Positions 19,942 to 29,667 are shown, counted from the first letter of the stretch. The stretch is DNA of 64,000 bases from Bordetella parapertussis (GCA_943331295.2 CALQLA020000013.1:37055-101054), one strand, 5' to 3'. Numbers and translations are program-made. Notes: generated by a model not told the origin, from the sequence alone.

Positions 19942-20361
19942 TCAGGGAGCAGCCGCGGGCGTTGGCGGCCCCTTGAGCTCGACGGTGTTGCGCTCGGGAT
20001 CGAGGCAGTAGATCGACGGGCCCTCGCCTTCGGCGCCGTAGCGCAGGCCGGTGCTTCCGGCCTCGACGCCGAAAGCGGCGAGATGCGCGCGGATCGCCGT
20101 CTCGTCCCAGGGCTCGATCCGCAGGCAGAAGTGGTCGAGGTTGCGGCCCTCGCGCCCGGGGGCGGCGCCGCCCGCCTGCCTGAGCTTGCCGGCGACCGGG
20201 ACGAGGTCGATCAGCGCGCGGCCGGCGCGCAGCTGCACGAGCCCCAGTTCGTCGCGCCGGCGCAGGACCGTGCAGCCCAGCACGTCGCAGTAGAACGCGA
20301 TCATCGCGTCGAGGTCGACGACGCGCAGTACGAGGTGGTCGATGTCGCGGATCGTGATCAT
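19942..20361 (-). CDS. VOC family (glyoxalase/dioxygenase-fold) protein
   Basis: 139 residues beginning MITIRDIDHLVLRVVDLDA, with two beta-alpha-beta-beta-beta modules. Candidate metal ligands are the His of IDHLVLRV, the His of LDHFCLRI and the Glu of NTVELKG. The start at 20361 is used because homology begins exactly there; the longer ORF start adds 28 low-complexity residues. Substrate unknown. The general layout matches virulence-type VOC proteins that act on small-molecule adducts. Confidence 0.85.
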   Translation of the reverse strand: MITIRDIDHLVLRVVDLDAMIAFYCDVLGCTVLRRRDELGLVQLRAGRALIDLVPVAGKLRQAGGAAPGREGRNLDHFCLRIEPWDETAIRAHLAAFGVEAGSTGLRYGAEGEGPSIYCLDPERNTVELKGPPTPAAAP

Positions 20362-20458
20362 GGCGGCGCTCGCTGCGGTTGCGCGCCCGGGCGCGGCCGG
20401 CTGGCCGCGCCGTCGCGACGCGTCATTGTCGCCGGTTTTGGGCAATCGTTGCCGGCGG

Positions 20459-21181
20459 TCAGCGCACCGCGGCCCACAGCATCGTCGCGCCGGAGGCGAA
20501 CATCAGCCCGTCCATCAGCAGCCGGAAGCGCCCCGGATCGAGGCGCACGACGAAGCGCTTGGCGACGAACGCGCCCGCCATCAGCGACGACCCGGAGATG
20601 AGACCCTTGGCGATGATGTCCGCCGGCAGCGCGCCGAAGCTGCGGAAGACGGCGGCCTTGCTCGCGTAGACGGCAAGCGAGCTCGCCGCCTCGGTGGCGA
20701 GGAACGCGCCCTTGACGAGGCCGTAGGCGAGGAAGATGGGGACGGTGATGGGGCCGGTCGACACCACGATGCCCGTCAGGTAGCCGACGACGAGGCCGGC
20801 CGCAGCGAGCTGCCACAACCCGAGCTTCATGTCGTGCGCGGCCAGCCACCGGCGCAGCGGGATCATCGCGATGAAGAACGCGCCAAGCGCCCCCTCGACC
20901 AGTTGCGGCGGCAGCGCGAGCAGCGTCCGCGCGCCCAGCGCCGCGCCCGGGATGCCGGTCACCGCGTAGGCGGCGCACGCCCGCCAGTCGACGTCGCGCC
21001 ACCACGCCAGGATGCGGGAGAAGTTCGCCATGATCGCGGCGACGGCCATGATCGGCACGGCCTCGCGCGGGCCGAACACGACCACCAGCACCGGCATCAG
21101 CATGATCGACGCGCCGAAGCCGACGATCCCCGACAGCGTGCCGGCGACGAGCCCGACGCAGGAGAGCAGCAGGATGTCCAT
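20459..21181 (-). CDS. TSUP (TauE/SafE) family membrane transporter
   Basis: 240 residues and about eight hydrophobic segments, with the family's duplicated glycine-rich start (LVAGTLSGIVGFGASIMLMP) and the second-half counterpart (VGYLTGIVVSTGPITVPI). Members export sulfite, sulfonates or organic acids. No sulfur-metabolism gene is adjacent, so the substrate is open. It lies between the VOC and OsmC genes on the same strand. Confidence 0.85.
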   Translation of the reverse strand: MDILLLSCVGLVAGTLSGIVGFGASIMLMPVLVVVFGPREAVPIMAVAAIMANFSRILAWWRDVDWRACAAYAVTGIPGAALGARTLLALPPQLVEGALGAFFIAMIPLRRWLAAHDMKLGLWQLAAAGLVVGYLTGIVVSTGPITVPIFLAYGLVKGAFLATEAASSLAVYASKAAVFRSFGALPADIIAKGLISGSSLMAGAFVAKRFVVRLDPGRFRLLMDGLMFASGATMLWAAVR

Positions 21182-21242
21182 GCCTATGGGTTCCGGCCGT
21201 CGCGCGGCGCCACCCCCTTGCGGGCGGCGTCCGGGCGGCGCC

Positions 21243-21713
21243 TCAGAGGGTGGCGACCGGCTCGCAGCGGACGTCGGTCTTCACCGAATTGGCGATGAAG
21301 CATTCCGCATGCGCCTTGTGGTGCATCGCGTCGATCTCGGCGGGCGACGGCAGCCGGTCGCCGCTCCACGTGACGCGCGGGCGCAGCGTGACCACCGTCA
21401 TCGCCAGCCTGCCGTCGGCGTTCGCCGCGAGCAGCCCTTCCGCGGCATCGACGTAGCTGTCGACGCAGAAGCGGCGCCGGGCCGCGATCGCCAGGAACCA
21501 CAGCATGTGGCACGACGACAGCGAGGCGACGAACGCTTCTTCCGGGTCCACCGCCTGCGGGTCGGACCAGGGCAGCGGCACGACGTGCGGCGACGACGAT
21601 CCGGCGACCTCGATGCCGCCGTCGAACGTCAGCGTGTGCCGGCGGCTGTAGCGATCGTCGGTGAAGCGCGCGTCGCCGCGCTGCCAGGCGACCGTGACGG
21701 TGTAGACGGACAT
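21243..21713 (-). CDS. OsmC family peroxiredoxin-like protein
   Basis: 156 residues starting MSVYTVTVAWQRG. The family's first reactive cysteine is in SLSSCHMLWFLAIAA (about residue 65) and the second in AHAECFIANSVK (about residue 140). With both cysteines kept, it should reduce organic hydroperoxides with a lipoylated or thiol partner. DPEEAFVASLSSCHM is a strong family block. Probably stress-protective; no regulator is next to it. Confidence 0.9.
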   Translation of the reverse strand: MSVYTVTVAWQRGDARFTDDRYSRRHTLTFDGGIEVAGSSSPHVVPLPWSDPQAVDPEEAFVASLSSCHMLWFLAIAARRRFCVDSYVDAAEGLLAANADGRLAMTVVTLRPRVTWSGDRLPSPAEIDAMHHKAHAECFIANSVKTDVRCEPVATL

Positions 21714-21738
21714 GCGGGTGCTCCCGGGGGCAGACGAT

Positions 21739-21963
21739 TCAGGGCGCCGTCAGCGCGGCGGCCGTCGCGCACTGCCGGCAGAGGCAGGCGACGTTGCGCT
21801 GCGCCGCGGGAATGCGGGCGAGCACCGCCGGGTCGATCGCGACGTCGCGGCACCAGCACGGTGCGTCGAGGCTGCCGGTCGCCGCGGGCGCGCAACCGTT
21901 GGGGCCGTCGCAGAGCGGGCAGGCCGTGTTCGGCAGCGCACGGGTCTGGGCGAGGGAGTGCAT
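21739..21963 (-). CDS. Cysteine-rich CWC family protein
   Basis: 74 residues with eight cysteines in the CWC pattern: TACPLCDGPNGCA, APCWCRDVAI and VACLCRQC. The ATG at 21963 gives a normal-length member (about 70 residues); the longer ORF is N-terminal shadow. Members are small presumed metal-binding proteins of unknown role. It is 25 bases downstream of the OsmC start region on the same strand, with no obvious separate promoter. Confidence 0.8.
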   Translation of the reverse strand: MHSLAQTRALPNTACPLCDGPNGCAPAATGSLDAPCWCRDVAIDPAVLARIPAAQRNVACLCRQCATAAALTAP

Positions 21964-22190
21964 GGTCGAAGCCTCGGGGCGAGTCGCGGCAGCGCGCGGC
22001 GCGTGCGGGACGCACCGCGGGAACGGGAGAGTCGCACGTTCGCGGCGGTTCGCCAAGGGTGCGGGCCGCGCGGCGCCGGCCGCGTGTTGCGGCGCACACC
22101 GCCGAAACGTCCCGCGACAGTTCCGCCGGCGTCGCCCGCCGCCACCCGGCATCGGACGGGGTCCCCCGCCAACCGCCGCCCGCCCGGCTG

Positions 22191-22220
22191 TTGATAGCTC
22201 GTTAAAAAAGAAAATAACCT
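22191..22220 (+). promoter_or_regulatory. Probable sigma-70 promoter of the RND operon
   Basis: A strikingly AT-rich island (GCTCGTTAAAAAAGAAAATA) in a 286-base gap with no gene (21964-22249). TTGATA at 22191-22196 is a five-of-six -35; TAACCT at 22215-22220, 18 bases later, is a weak -10 (TATATC at 22220 is an alternative). The A-tract spacer may also act as an UP-like or regulator-binding element. No repressor gene is adjacent. Confidence 0.5.
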
Positions 22221-22249
22221 ATATCCTTGCCGGGTTTTCCGCACCGGGG

Positions 22250-25200
22250 ATGGGCATCGTGTCGATGGTCGAGATTGCGCTGAAGCGCCCGTACACGTTC
22301 ATCGTGATGGCGATGCTGATCGTGCTCGCGACGCCGTTCGCGCTGCTCAGCATGGCGACCGACATCTTTCCCGAGATCAACATCCCGGTCGTCAGCGTCA
22401 TCTGGAACTACAACGGGCTGCCGGCGCAGGAGATGGGCCAGCGCGTCGCCGGCCAGACCGAGCGCGGGCTCACGACGACGGTCGGCGACATCGAGCACAT
22501 CGAGTCGCAGTCGCTCGCCGGCATCACGATCATCAAGGTGTTCTTCCAGCCGACGGCGAACATCCAGACGGCGATCGCGCAGGTGGTCGCGTCGGTGCAG
22601 ACGCAGGTGCGCCAGCTCCCGCCCGGGATCACGCCGCCGCTGGTGATCAAGTATTCAGCATCGAGCATCCCGGTCGTGCAGCTGGGGCTCGCCAGCGCGA
22701 CGCGGCCCGAGCAGTCGCTGTTCGACGCCGCGGTCAACGTGCTGCGGCCGCAGCTGATCACGATCCCCGGCGTCGCGGTGCCGTTCCCCTACGGCGGCAA
22801 GAACCGGCTGATCTCGGTCGACCTCGACACCCAGGCGCTGCAGGCGCGCGGCCTTGCGCCGGCCGACGTCATCAACGCGATCAACACGCAGAACCTGATC
22901 CTTCCGTCCGGCACCGCGAAGTTCGGCGAGACGGAGTACACGGTGCGGATGAACGGCTCGCCCGACGCGATCAGCGGGCTGGGCGACCTGCCGGTGCGCA
23001 CGGTCAACGGCGCCACCACCTACGTGCGCGACGTCGCCAACGTCCGCGACGGCTTCTCGCCGCAGATCAACATCGTCCGCCAGGACGGCGCGCGCGGCGT
23101 GCTGCTGTCGGTGCTGAAGAACGGCGGCGCGTCGACGCTCGACATCGTGGCCAACCTGCGCGCGCTGCTGCCGCGCGTGGCGCAGACGCTGCCCGAAGAC
23201 ATCAGGATCACGCCGCTCTTCGACCAGTCGCTGTTCGTCAAGGCGGCGATCAAGGGCGTGGTCGCCGAGGCGCTGATCGCCGCCGTGCTGACGGCCGCGA
23301 TGGTGCTGCTGTTCCTCGGCAACTGGCGCAGCACGCTGATCATCGCGCTGACGATCCCGCTGTCCGTCCTCGCCTCGATCCTGATGCTGCACGTCGCGGG
23401 CGAGACGCTCAACCTGATGACGCTGGGCGGGCTGGCGCTCTCGATCGGCATCCTCGTCGACCAGTCGATCGTGACCATCGAGAACATCGAGCGGCACCTG
23501 CACGCCGGCACCGAGCTGAAGCAGGCGATCCTCGTCGGCGCCGGCGAGATCGGCGTGCCGGTGTTCGTGTCCACGCTTTGCATCTGCATCGTCTTCGTGC
23601 CGATGTTCTTCCTGTCGGGCGTCGCGCGCTACCTGTTCGTGCCGATGGCGCTGGCCGTGGTGTTCGCGATGTGCGCGTCTTACGTCCTGTCGCGCACGCT
23701 GGTGCCCACGCTGGTGATGCTGCTGATGGGCGGCGTGCACGAGGCGCGGGCCGAGGGCAAGCCGGGCCTGCTGCAGCGGCTCTACAAGGCCTTCGACCAG
23801 CAGTTCGAGCGCGTCCGCCGGGCGTACACGCTGACGCTGTCGGTGATGCTGGCGCGCCAGCGCACGTTCACGGCGGTCTTCATGGGCTTCTGCCTCGTGT
23901 CGTGCGCGCTGTTCCCGTTCCTCGGCCGCGACTTCTTCCCGAGCGTCGACGCCGGGCAGATCCGCCTGCACATGCGCGCGCCGACCGGCACGCGGATCGA
24001 GGAGACCGCGCGCATCGCCGACGCGGTCGAGGCGGCGATCCGCGAGATCGTGCCGCCGGACCAGCTGGAAACCATCCTCGACAACCTGGGCATCCCCAAC
24101 AGCGGGATCAACCTCTCCTACAGCAACGCCGGCACGATCGGCACGCTCGACGGCGAGATCCAGATGTCGCTGCGCGAGGGCCATCGGCCGACCGAGGAGT
24201 TCGTCACCGCGCTGCGCGCCGAGTTGCCGAAGCGCTTTCCCGGCGTGGAGTTCTTCTTCCAGCCGGCCGACATCGTCACCCAGATCCTGAACTTCGGCCT
24301 GCCCGCGGCGATCGACGTGCAGTTCACGGGCTCGGACGTGTTCGGCAACGCGGCGCTCGCCGCCGAGCTCACCAAGGCGATCCGGAAGATCCCGGGCGCC
24401 GTCGACGCCCACGTCCACCAGCGGATGGACGGCCCGATCCTCGACCTGCAGATGGATCGCTCGCGCCTGCAGCAGTTCGGGCTCACGGCGTTCAACGTCG
24501 GCCAGAACGTGCTGGTGTCGCTGTCCGGCAGCTCGCAGACGGCGCCCGCGTTCTGGCTCAATCCGGCCAACGGCGTCGTCTACAACGTCGCGGTGCAGAC
24601 GCCGCAGTACAACGTGAACTCGCTCGACGCGCTGCTCAACATGCCGGTCGCGGCGACGGGGGCGGCCGCCGGCAACGCTCCGCAGCTCCTCGGCAACCTG
24701 GTCGAGGTGAAGCCCGGGCGCCAGCTCGCCGTCGCCTCGCGCTACAACATCTCGCCGTCGATCGACCTCTACGTCAGCGTGCAGGGCACCGACCTCGCCA
24801 GCGTCGCGGGGAAGGTGCAGGCGCTGGTCGACGAGCTTCGCCCGCGGCTGCCGCGCGGCAGCCAGGTGACGATGCGCGGCCAGGTGCAGACGATGCAGTC
24901 GTCGTTCCTGGGCCTCACGGTCGGCCTCGCGATGGCGATCGTGCTGGTCTACCTGCTCGTCGTGGTCAACTTCCAGTCGTGGATCGACGCCGCGATCATC
25001 GTCGCCGCGCTGCCCGCGGCGCTGGCGGGCATCGCGTGGATGCTGTTCATCACCGGCACCACGCTGTCGGTGCCGGCGCTGACCGGCGCGATCATGACGA
25101 TGGGGGTGGCCACCGCCAACAGCATCCTGGTCGTCGCGTTCGCGCGGCAGCGGCAGGAGGAGGGCATCACCGCGCTGTCGGCCGCGCTCGAGGCGGGCGC

Positions 25201-25474
25201 CACGCGCATCCGGCCGGTGCTGATGACCGCGCTGGCGATGATCATCGGCATGATCCCGATGGCGCTGGGCCTGGGCGAGGGCGCCGAGCAGAACGCGCCG
25301 CTCGGCCGCGCGGTGATCGGCGGGCTGGTGTTCGCCACCGTGTCGACGCTGTTCTTCGTCCCCGTCGTCTACGCCGGCATCCATCGCCGCCTCGAGCGGC
25401 GCGCCGCCGCGCGGGCCGGCATTTCGGACGCGCCGCACGGCGCGTCCCCGCAGGAGGCAGCAAGCAATGTCTGA
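22250..25474 (+). CDS. RND efflux transporter, inner-membrane permease
   Basis: About 1074 residues, the proton-driven pump of a tripartite efflux system. Two homologous halves each have one membrane span (KRPYTFIVMAMLIVLATPF at the start), a large periplasmic porter domain and five more spans. The TM4 relay reads ILVDQSIVTIENI, so only the first of the two usual Asp residues remains (Asp-Gln rather than Asp-Asp). The TM10 relay lysine position reads GVATANSILVV, lacking the AcrB-type lysine. ATG 22250 or 22265 are both possible; 22250 is used. Eight-base overlap with the adaptor gene. Substrates unknown. Confidence 0.93.
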   Translation: MGIVSMVEIALKRPYTFIVMAMLIVLATPFALLSMATDIFPEINIPVVSVIWNYNGLPAQEMGQRVAGQTERGLTTTVGDIEHIESQSLAGITIIKVFFQPTANIQTAIAQVVASVQTQVRQLPPGITPPLVIKYSASSIPVVQLGLASATRPEQSLFDAAVNVLRPQLITIPGVAVPFPYGGKNRLISVDLDTQALQARGLAPADVINAINTQNLILPSGTAKFGETEYTVRMNGSPDAISGLGDLPVRTVNGATTYVRDVANVRDGFSPQINIVRQDGARGVLLSVLKNGGASTLDIVANLRALLPRVAQTLPEDIRITPLFDQSLFVKAAIKGVVAEALIAAVLTAAMVLLFLGNWRSTLIIALTIPLSVLASILMLHVAGETLNLMTLGGLALSIGILVDQSIVTIENIERHLHAGTELKQAILVGAGEIGVPVFVSTLCICIVFVPMFFLSGVARYLFVPMALAVVFAMCASYVLSRTLVPTLVMLLMGGVHEARAEGKPGLLQRLYKAFDQQFERVRRAYTLTLSVMLARQRTFTAVFMGFCLVSCALFPFLGRDFFPSVDAGQIRLHMRAPTGTRIEETARIADAVEAAIREIVPPDQLETILDNLGIPNSGINLSYSNAGTIGTLDGEIQMSLREGHRPTEEFVTALRAELPKRFPGVEFFFQPADIVTQILNFGLPAAIDVQFTGSDVFGNAALAAELTKAIRKIPGAVDAHVHQRMDGPILDLQMDRSRLQQFGLTAFNVGQNVLVSLSGSSQTAPAFWLNPANGVVYNVAVQTPQYNVNSLDALLNMPVAATGAAAGNAPQLLGNLVEVKPGRQLAVASRYNISPSIDLYVSVQGTDLASVAGKVQALVDELRPRLPRGSQVTMRGQVQTMQSSFLGLTVGLAMAIVLVYLLVVVNFQSWIDAAIIVAALPAALAGIAWMLFITGTTLSVPALTGAIMTMGVATANSILVVAFARQRQEEGITALSAALEAGATRIRPVLMTALAMIIGMIPMALGLGEGAEQNAPLGRAVIGGLVFATVSTLFFVPVVYAGIHRRLERRAAARAGISDAPHGASPQEAASNV

Positions 25475-26696
25475 AGAACGACACGCGCCGCTGGTGATCC
25501 ATCCGCTCGAGGTGGACGACCCCGGCCAGTTGCACACGCGCGGCCAGATCGCCCGCCGCAGCAAGATCGTCGCCGCCGTCATCCTCGTGCTGCTGCTGCT
25601 CGGGGCGGCGCGCACCGTCGTGAGCCGCATGTCCAATGCGCAGGCGCTGGAAGCGGGCACCGCCGAGCGCGCAAAGGTGTACGTGAAGACCGCGCTGCCG
25701 AAGTCGAGCGACGCCGGCCAGACGCTGTCGCTCCCCGGCACGCTGCAGGGCTTCGTGCAGTCGCCGATCGCGGCGCGGGCGTCGGGCTACCTGCGGCGCT
25801 GGTACAAGGACATCGGCAGCCATGTCGCGAAGGGCGAGCTGCTGGCCGAGATCGAGACGCCGGAGATCGACCAGCAGCTGTCGCAGGCGATCGCCGCGCG
25901 GCAGCAGGCGGCGGCGAGCCTCGACCTCGCCCGCAGCACGGTCGACCGGTGGGAGAGCCTGCGCAAGAAGGACGCCGTCTCGCAGCAGGAACTCGACGAG
26001 CGCAGGAGCGGCTACGCGCAGGCGAACGCCAACCTGGCCGCCGCCGAGGCCAACGTCGAGCGGCTGCGGCAGCTCGAGGGCTTCAAGCGGATCGTCGCGC
26101 CGTTCGCCGGCGTGATCACCCGCCGCAACGTCGACACCGGCGACCTGATCGACGCCGGCAGCAGCGGCGGCCGCGCGCTGTTCCTGCTCGCGCAGACCGA
26201 TCCGCTGCGCCTCTACGTCAGCGTGCCGCAGGCGTACTCGCAGCTGGTCAAGCCCGGGCAGAAGGTCGTGGTCACGCAGGCGGAGCTGCGCGGGCGCACG
26301 TTCGAGGGCGAAGTCGCGCGGACGGCGGCGTCGATCGACGCGACGACGCGCACGATGCAGGTCGAGATCGCGCTGCCCAATCACGACGGCGTGCTGCTGC
26401 CCGGCGCCTACGTGCAGGTGTCGCTGCCACTCGTCGCGAGCAAGTCGCTGTCGATTCCGGCCAACGCGCTGATGATCCGCGGCGAAGGCATCCGCGTGGC
26501 CGTGGTCGGTGCCGACGGCCGCGTCCACCTGAAGCCGGTCCGCATCGGCCGCAACTACGGCGAGGCGGTCGAGTTGCTCGACGGCGTCGCCGGTACCGAC
26601 CCGCTGGTGCTGAACCCGTCCGATTCGCTGGCCGAGGGCGACGTCGTGTCGATCGCCGCCGCGACGCCGGCGGCCGCCGCCAAGGGCGCGAAGTGA
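25467..26696 (+). CDS. RND efflux periplasmic adaptor (membrane fusion) protein
   Basis: 409 residues. A signal-anchor helix at about 33-52 (VAAVILVLLLLGAARTVV) is followed by a lipoyl-like half motif (GTLQGFVQSPIAARASGYL), an alpha-hairpin (about 135-200), the second lipoyl half (FAGVITRRNVDTGDLIDAG) and beta-barrel and membrane-proximal domains. It links the permease to the outer-membrane channel. Its ATG lies within the last codons of the permease gene, and its own stop overlaps the next GTG, so all three are coupled. Confidence 0.93.
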   Translation: MSEERHAPLVIHPLEVDDPGQLHTRGQIARRSKIVAAVILVLLLLGAARTVVSRMSNAQALEAGTAERAKVYVKTALPKSSDAGQTLSLPGTLQGFVQSPIAARASGYLRRWYKDIGSHVAKGELLAEIETPEIDQQLSQAIAARQQAAASLDLARSTVDRWESLRKKDAVSQQELDERRSGYAQANANLAAAEANVERLRQLEGFKRIVAPFAGVITRRNVDTGDLIDAGSSGGRALFLLAQTDPLRLYVSVPQAYSQLVKPGQKVVVTQAELRGRTFEGEVARTAASIDATTRTMQVEIALPNHDGVLLPGAYVQVSLPLVASKSLSIPANALMIRGEGIRVAVVGADGRVHLKPVRIGRNYGEAVELLDGVAGTDPLVLNPSDSLAEGDVVSIAAATPAAAAKGAK

Positions 26697-28147
26697 GGGC
26701 ACTGCCCGCGGCCCTCGTCGCGGCGGGCGTGGCGCTGCTCGCCGCCTGCACGGTCGGCCCGGACTACCGCCGGCCCGCGGTCGAGATGCCCGTCGCGTGG
26801 CAGATCGAGCCGCCGTGGCGCGAAGCCACGCCCGACGACGCCGCCGCCAAGGGGCCGTGGTGGCAGCGCTTCGGCGATCCGCAGTTGGACGCGCTGGAGA
26901 AGGAGGCGCTCGCGTCCAACCCCACGCTTGCCGCGGCCACCGCGCGGCTCGCGCAGGCGCGCGCGATCGTCGCGTCGACGTCGGCGGCGCAGATTCCCCA
27001 GGTCGGCGCCGCGTCGCGCCTCGGGCGCCAGAAGATCTCCGCCGACCGGCCGCGCACGAACTACTCGTCGGCCAACTTCTCCACGATCCAGAACGACTTC
27101 ATCGCCGCGTTCAGCGTCAGCTACGAGGTCGACCTGTTCGGCCGCGTGCAGCGGACGGTCGAGGGCGCGCGCGCGTCGGCCGAGCAGTCGGCGGCGGACC
27201 TCGAGAACACGCGGCTGGTGCTGACGGCGGACCTCGCCGTCGCGTACTTCGCGCTGCGCCAGACGGACGTCGAGCTCGACGTGCTGGCGCGCTCCATCGC
27301 GCTGCAGCAGCGGGCGCTGGAGCTTGCCACCGCCCGGCACGACCTCGGCGCCGCATCGGGCCTCGACGTCGCGCAGCAGCAGGCGCTGCTCGACAGCACG
27401 CTGACGCAGGTCGACGTGCTGAAGAGGCAGCGCAGCCAGTTCGAGCACGCGATCGCCACGCTGATGGGCACGCCGGCGCCGCTGTTCGCGCTGGCGCCGG
27501 ACGTGCGCCGCGCCGCGCCGCCGCCGGTGCCGCTGGGCGTGCCGTCTGACATCCTGCAGCGCCGGCCCGACGTCGCCGCCGCCGAGCGCGCGATGGCGGC
27601 GGCCAATGCCCAGATCGGCGTCGCCACCGCGGCGTTCTACCCCAGCATCACGCTGTCGCCGACGCTCGGCGTCGAGAGCGTCGCGATGTCGTCGCTGTTC
27701 AGCTACCCCAGCATGATCTGGGCGCTCGGCGTCTCGATCCTGCAGCCGGTGTTCGACGCCGGCCGCATCCAGGCCAACGTCGACTTCACGCGCGGCGGCT
27801 ACGACGTCACCGTCGCCAACTACCGCCGCATCGTCCTTCTCGCCATGCAGGAGGCCGAGGACGGCATCACGGGTCTCGCGGCGCTCGACCGCGCCACGAC
27901 CCAGGCGCAGGTCGCGATCGTCAGCACGAAGCGCGTGCTGCAGCTCGCGAACGACCGCTGGGAAGGCGGCGTGGCGACGTATCTCGACGTGATCACCGCC
28001 CAGCAGGGCCTGCTCAACAACGAGCGCCTCGCGGCGCAGTTGCAGGGGCAGCAGCTCCTGACGACGGTGTTCCTGATCAAGGCGCTGGGCGGCGACTGGG
28101 ACGGCACGCCGAAGCTCGCCGCCGGGGCGCCGCAGCGCGCCAACTGA
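26693..28147 (+). CDS. Outer-membrane efflux lipoprotein, NodT family
   Basis: 484 residues from a GTG overlapping the adaptor stop (GTGA). The N-terminus is a lipoprotein signal with lipobox LLAAC near residue 20, followed by TVGPDYRRP, the hallmark of NodT/OprM-type channels. Two OEP repeats follow (LDALEKEALASNPTLA; then VPSDILQRRPDVAAAERAM and PVFDAGRIQANVD). It forms the trimeric outer-membrane duct for the RND pump. The gene ends 16 bases before a convergent GNAT gene. Confidence 0.94.
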   Translation: MRALPAALVAAGVALLAACTVGPDYRRPAVEMPVAWQIEPPWREATPDDAAAKGPWWQRFGDPQLDALEKEALASNPTLAAATARLAQARAIVASTSAAQIPQVGAASRLGRQKISADRPRTNYSSANFSTIQNDFIAAFSVSYEVDLFGRVQRTVEGARASAEQSAADLENTRLVLTADLAVAYFALRQTDVELDVLARSIALQQRALELATARHDLGAASGLDVAQQQALLDSTLTQVDVLKRQRSQFEHAIATLMGTPAPLFALAPDVRRAAPPPVPLGVPSDILQRRPDVAAAERAMAAANAQIGVATAAFYPSITLSPTLGVESVAMSSLFSYPSMIWALGVSILQPVFDAGRIQANVDFTRGGYDVTVANYRRIVLLAMQEAEDGITGLAALDRATTQAQVAIVSTKRVLQLANDRWEGGVATYLDVITAQQGLLNNERLAAQLQGQQLLTTVFLIKALGGDWDGTPKLAAGAPQRAN

Positions 28148-28162
28148 GCGGCTGAGGGGAAA

Positions 28163-28699
28163 CTAAGGGGCAGCGGTGCCGCCCGGTGCGGCCGCGAGGT
28201 CGCGCCACATGTGCACCTTCGCCACGTAGCCGTCGTCCACGCTGACCGCGCGCGGCTCGAGCCCGAACGGGACGAAGCCGCAGCGCTCGTACAGCGCCTG
28301 CGCGGCATGGTTGCCTTCGGTGACGGTGAGCTGCACGAGGACGACGCCCGGCCGCGCGCGGGCGAGGTCGAGCACGGCGTGGACGAGGCCCGCGCCGAAG
28401 CCCGACTGGCGGTGCCCGGGCCGGACGTACATGCCAAACAGTGTCGCCTTGTGGCGGGCCTTCTCGCGCGTCTCGAAGGCGATGCCGGCGACACCGGCCA
28501 GGCCTGCGCCGGCGAACGCGCCGGTCACGATTTCGCGCGCATCGGCGGCCTCGGTGAGCCGCGCCTCCCACCACGCGGTCGGCAGCGCGGCGCGCTCGGC
28601 GGCGCTCGATGTGAACGCGTCGGGGTGCCGCGCGTAGGCCTCGAGCATCAGTTCGCGATAGGACGGGGCGTCGGCGGGGACGAGGCGGCGGATGGTCAT
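28163..28699 (-). CDS. GNAT family N-acetyltransferase
   Basis: 178 residues beginning MTIRRLVPADAPSYRELML. The CoA-binding stretch is LFGMYVRPGHRQSGFGAGLV and the C-terminal signature LYERCGFVPFG. The ATG at 28699 is chosen where family similarity begins; the longer ORF upstream is shadow. It opens the long minus-strand accessory strip. Acceptor unknown. Confidence 0.87.
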   Translation of the reverse strand: MTIRRLVPADAPSYRELMLEAYARHPDAFTSSAAERAALPTAWWEARLTEAADAREIVTGAFAGAGLAGVAGIAFETREKARHKATLFGMYVRPGHRQSGFGAGLVHAVLDLARARPGVVLVQLTVTEGNHAAQALYERCGFVPFGLEPRAVSVDDGYVAKVHMWRDLAAAPGGTAAP

Positions 28700-28742
28700 G
28701 GAGTGTCCCGGAAGCCGCGGTGTTGCGCGCAGCGATCGGGCG

Positions 28743-29615
28743 TCATGCATCCGCCAGCGCCGTGACGTCGGCGGCGCACCACTCCCGCTCGTCGTCGGGA
28801 ACGCGCGCATACAATCGCAGCGCGTGCTCGCGCGCCGCGGCGAACGCGAGGTCGTCGCCGGTCGCGCGGCGGGCGAGCGCCAGCACCGCGTAGCCGAAGA
28901 ACTGCTCGAACGCCGGTGCATCGTTGCGCTCGCACACCGTGATGCAGTCCTGGGCGCTGTCCGCCGCCGCCGCCGGATTGCCCCCCGCCAGCAGGCAGTG
29001 CGCGAGCCGATGGTGCGCGCGCTCCTCCTCGAGCCAGGTGCCGGCCCGTCGCCAGTAACGCAGGCCGCCGCGCGCGGCGGCGACCATGCCGTCGGTCTCG
29101 GCCGCGTCGCGATCCGGCTTTTCCTGCAACGCGACGGCAAGGTTGTTGCCGGCGACCGCCAGCGCGCGCACCGCGGGCGATCCTGCCGGCAGAGCGTTGC
29201 CGGCGCCCGCGTCCGCCTCCCGGTAGGCGGCGATCGCGGCCGCGAATGCGCCGCGGCCGGCAAAGATCGAGGCGGCGCCTGCCAGCGCGGCGATCCGGTC
29301 GGCGTCGGTCAGTCCCCCGAGCGCCTGCGCGTCCCCGCCGGCGTAGCGCAGGGTGGCCGCGCCGCGCGCCAGCGCGCCTTTCGCTTCGGCGTCGCCGGCG
29401 GCCACCGGCAGGTCGCGCACGGCGGCGAGGAGCGCGATGCCCTCCTCCCATGCGCCCAGGTGCTCGCCGCAGACGTGGGTGACGAGGCGCGCGAACGGCG
29501 GGACCTGCGCCGCGGAAGCGATCAGCGGCAGCGCGGGGCGGAGGCGGTCGGCGACTTCCCGGGGACGGTCGCCGTGGTCGTTCCAGGCGGTCGCGATGAA
29601 GGTGTCGAAGGTCAT
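28743..29615 (-). CDS. Helical-repeat protein of unknown function
   Basis: 290 residues with no signal peptide, starting MTFDTFIATAWNDHG. It consists of consecutive amphipathic helices (AAIAAYREADAGAG, LRYWRRAGTWLEEERAHHRLAHCLLAGG) of the kind seen in TPR-like folds, without a strict TPR consensus. I do not recognise a family with certainty. It lies 43 bases after the GNAT gene start on the same strand. A cytoplasmic scaffold or tetratricopeptide-like role is only inferred. Confidence 0.7.
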   Translation of the reverse strand: MTFDTFIATAWNDHGDRPREVADRLRPALPLIASAAQVPPFARLVTHVCGEHLGAWEEGIALLAAVRDLPVAAGDAEAKGALARGAATLRYAGGDAQALGGLTDADRIAALAGAASIFAGRGAFAAAIAAYREADAGAGNALPAGSPAVRALAVAGNNLAVALQEKPDRDAAETDGMVAAARGGLRYWRRAGTWLEEERAHHRLAHCLLAGGNPAAAADSAQDCITVCERNDAPAFEQFFGYAVLALARRATGDDLAFAAAREHALRLYARVPDDEREWCAADVTALADA

Positions 29616-29667
29616 GGGCGGGTCGGGGTTCGGTTGGCGGGATCGTGACGACAACGTGCGGGCAGGG

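Noticed and set aside
22655-25741. 1028-residue minus-strand ORF over the RND permease
   Set aside because: Shadow of the permease; no conserved blocks and no ribosome site.
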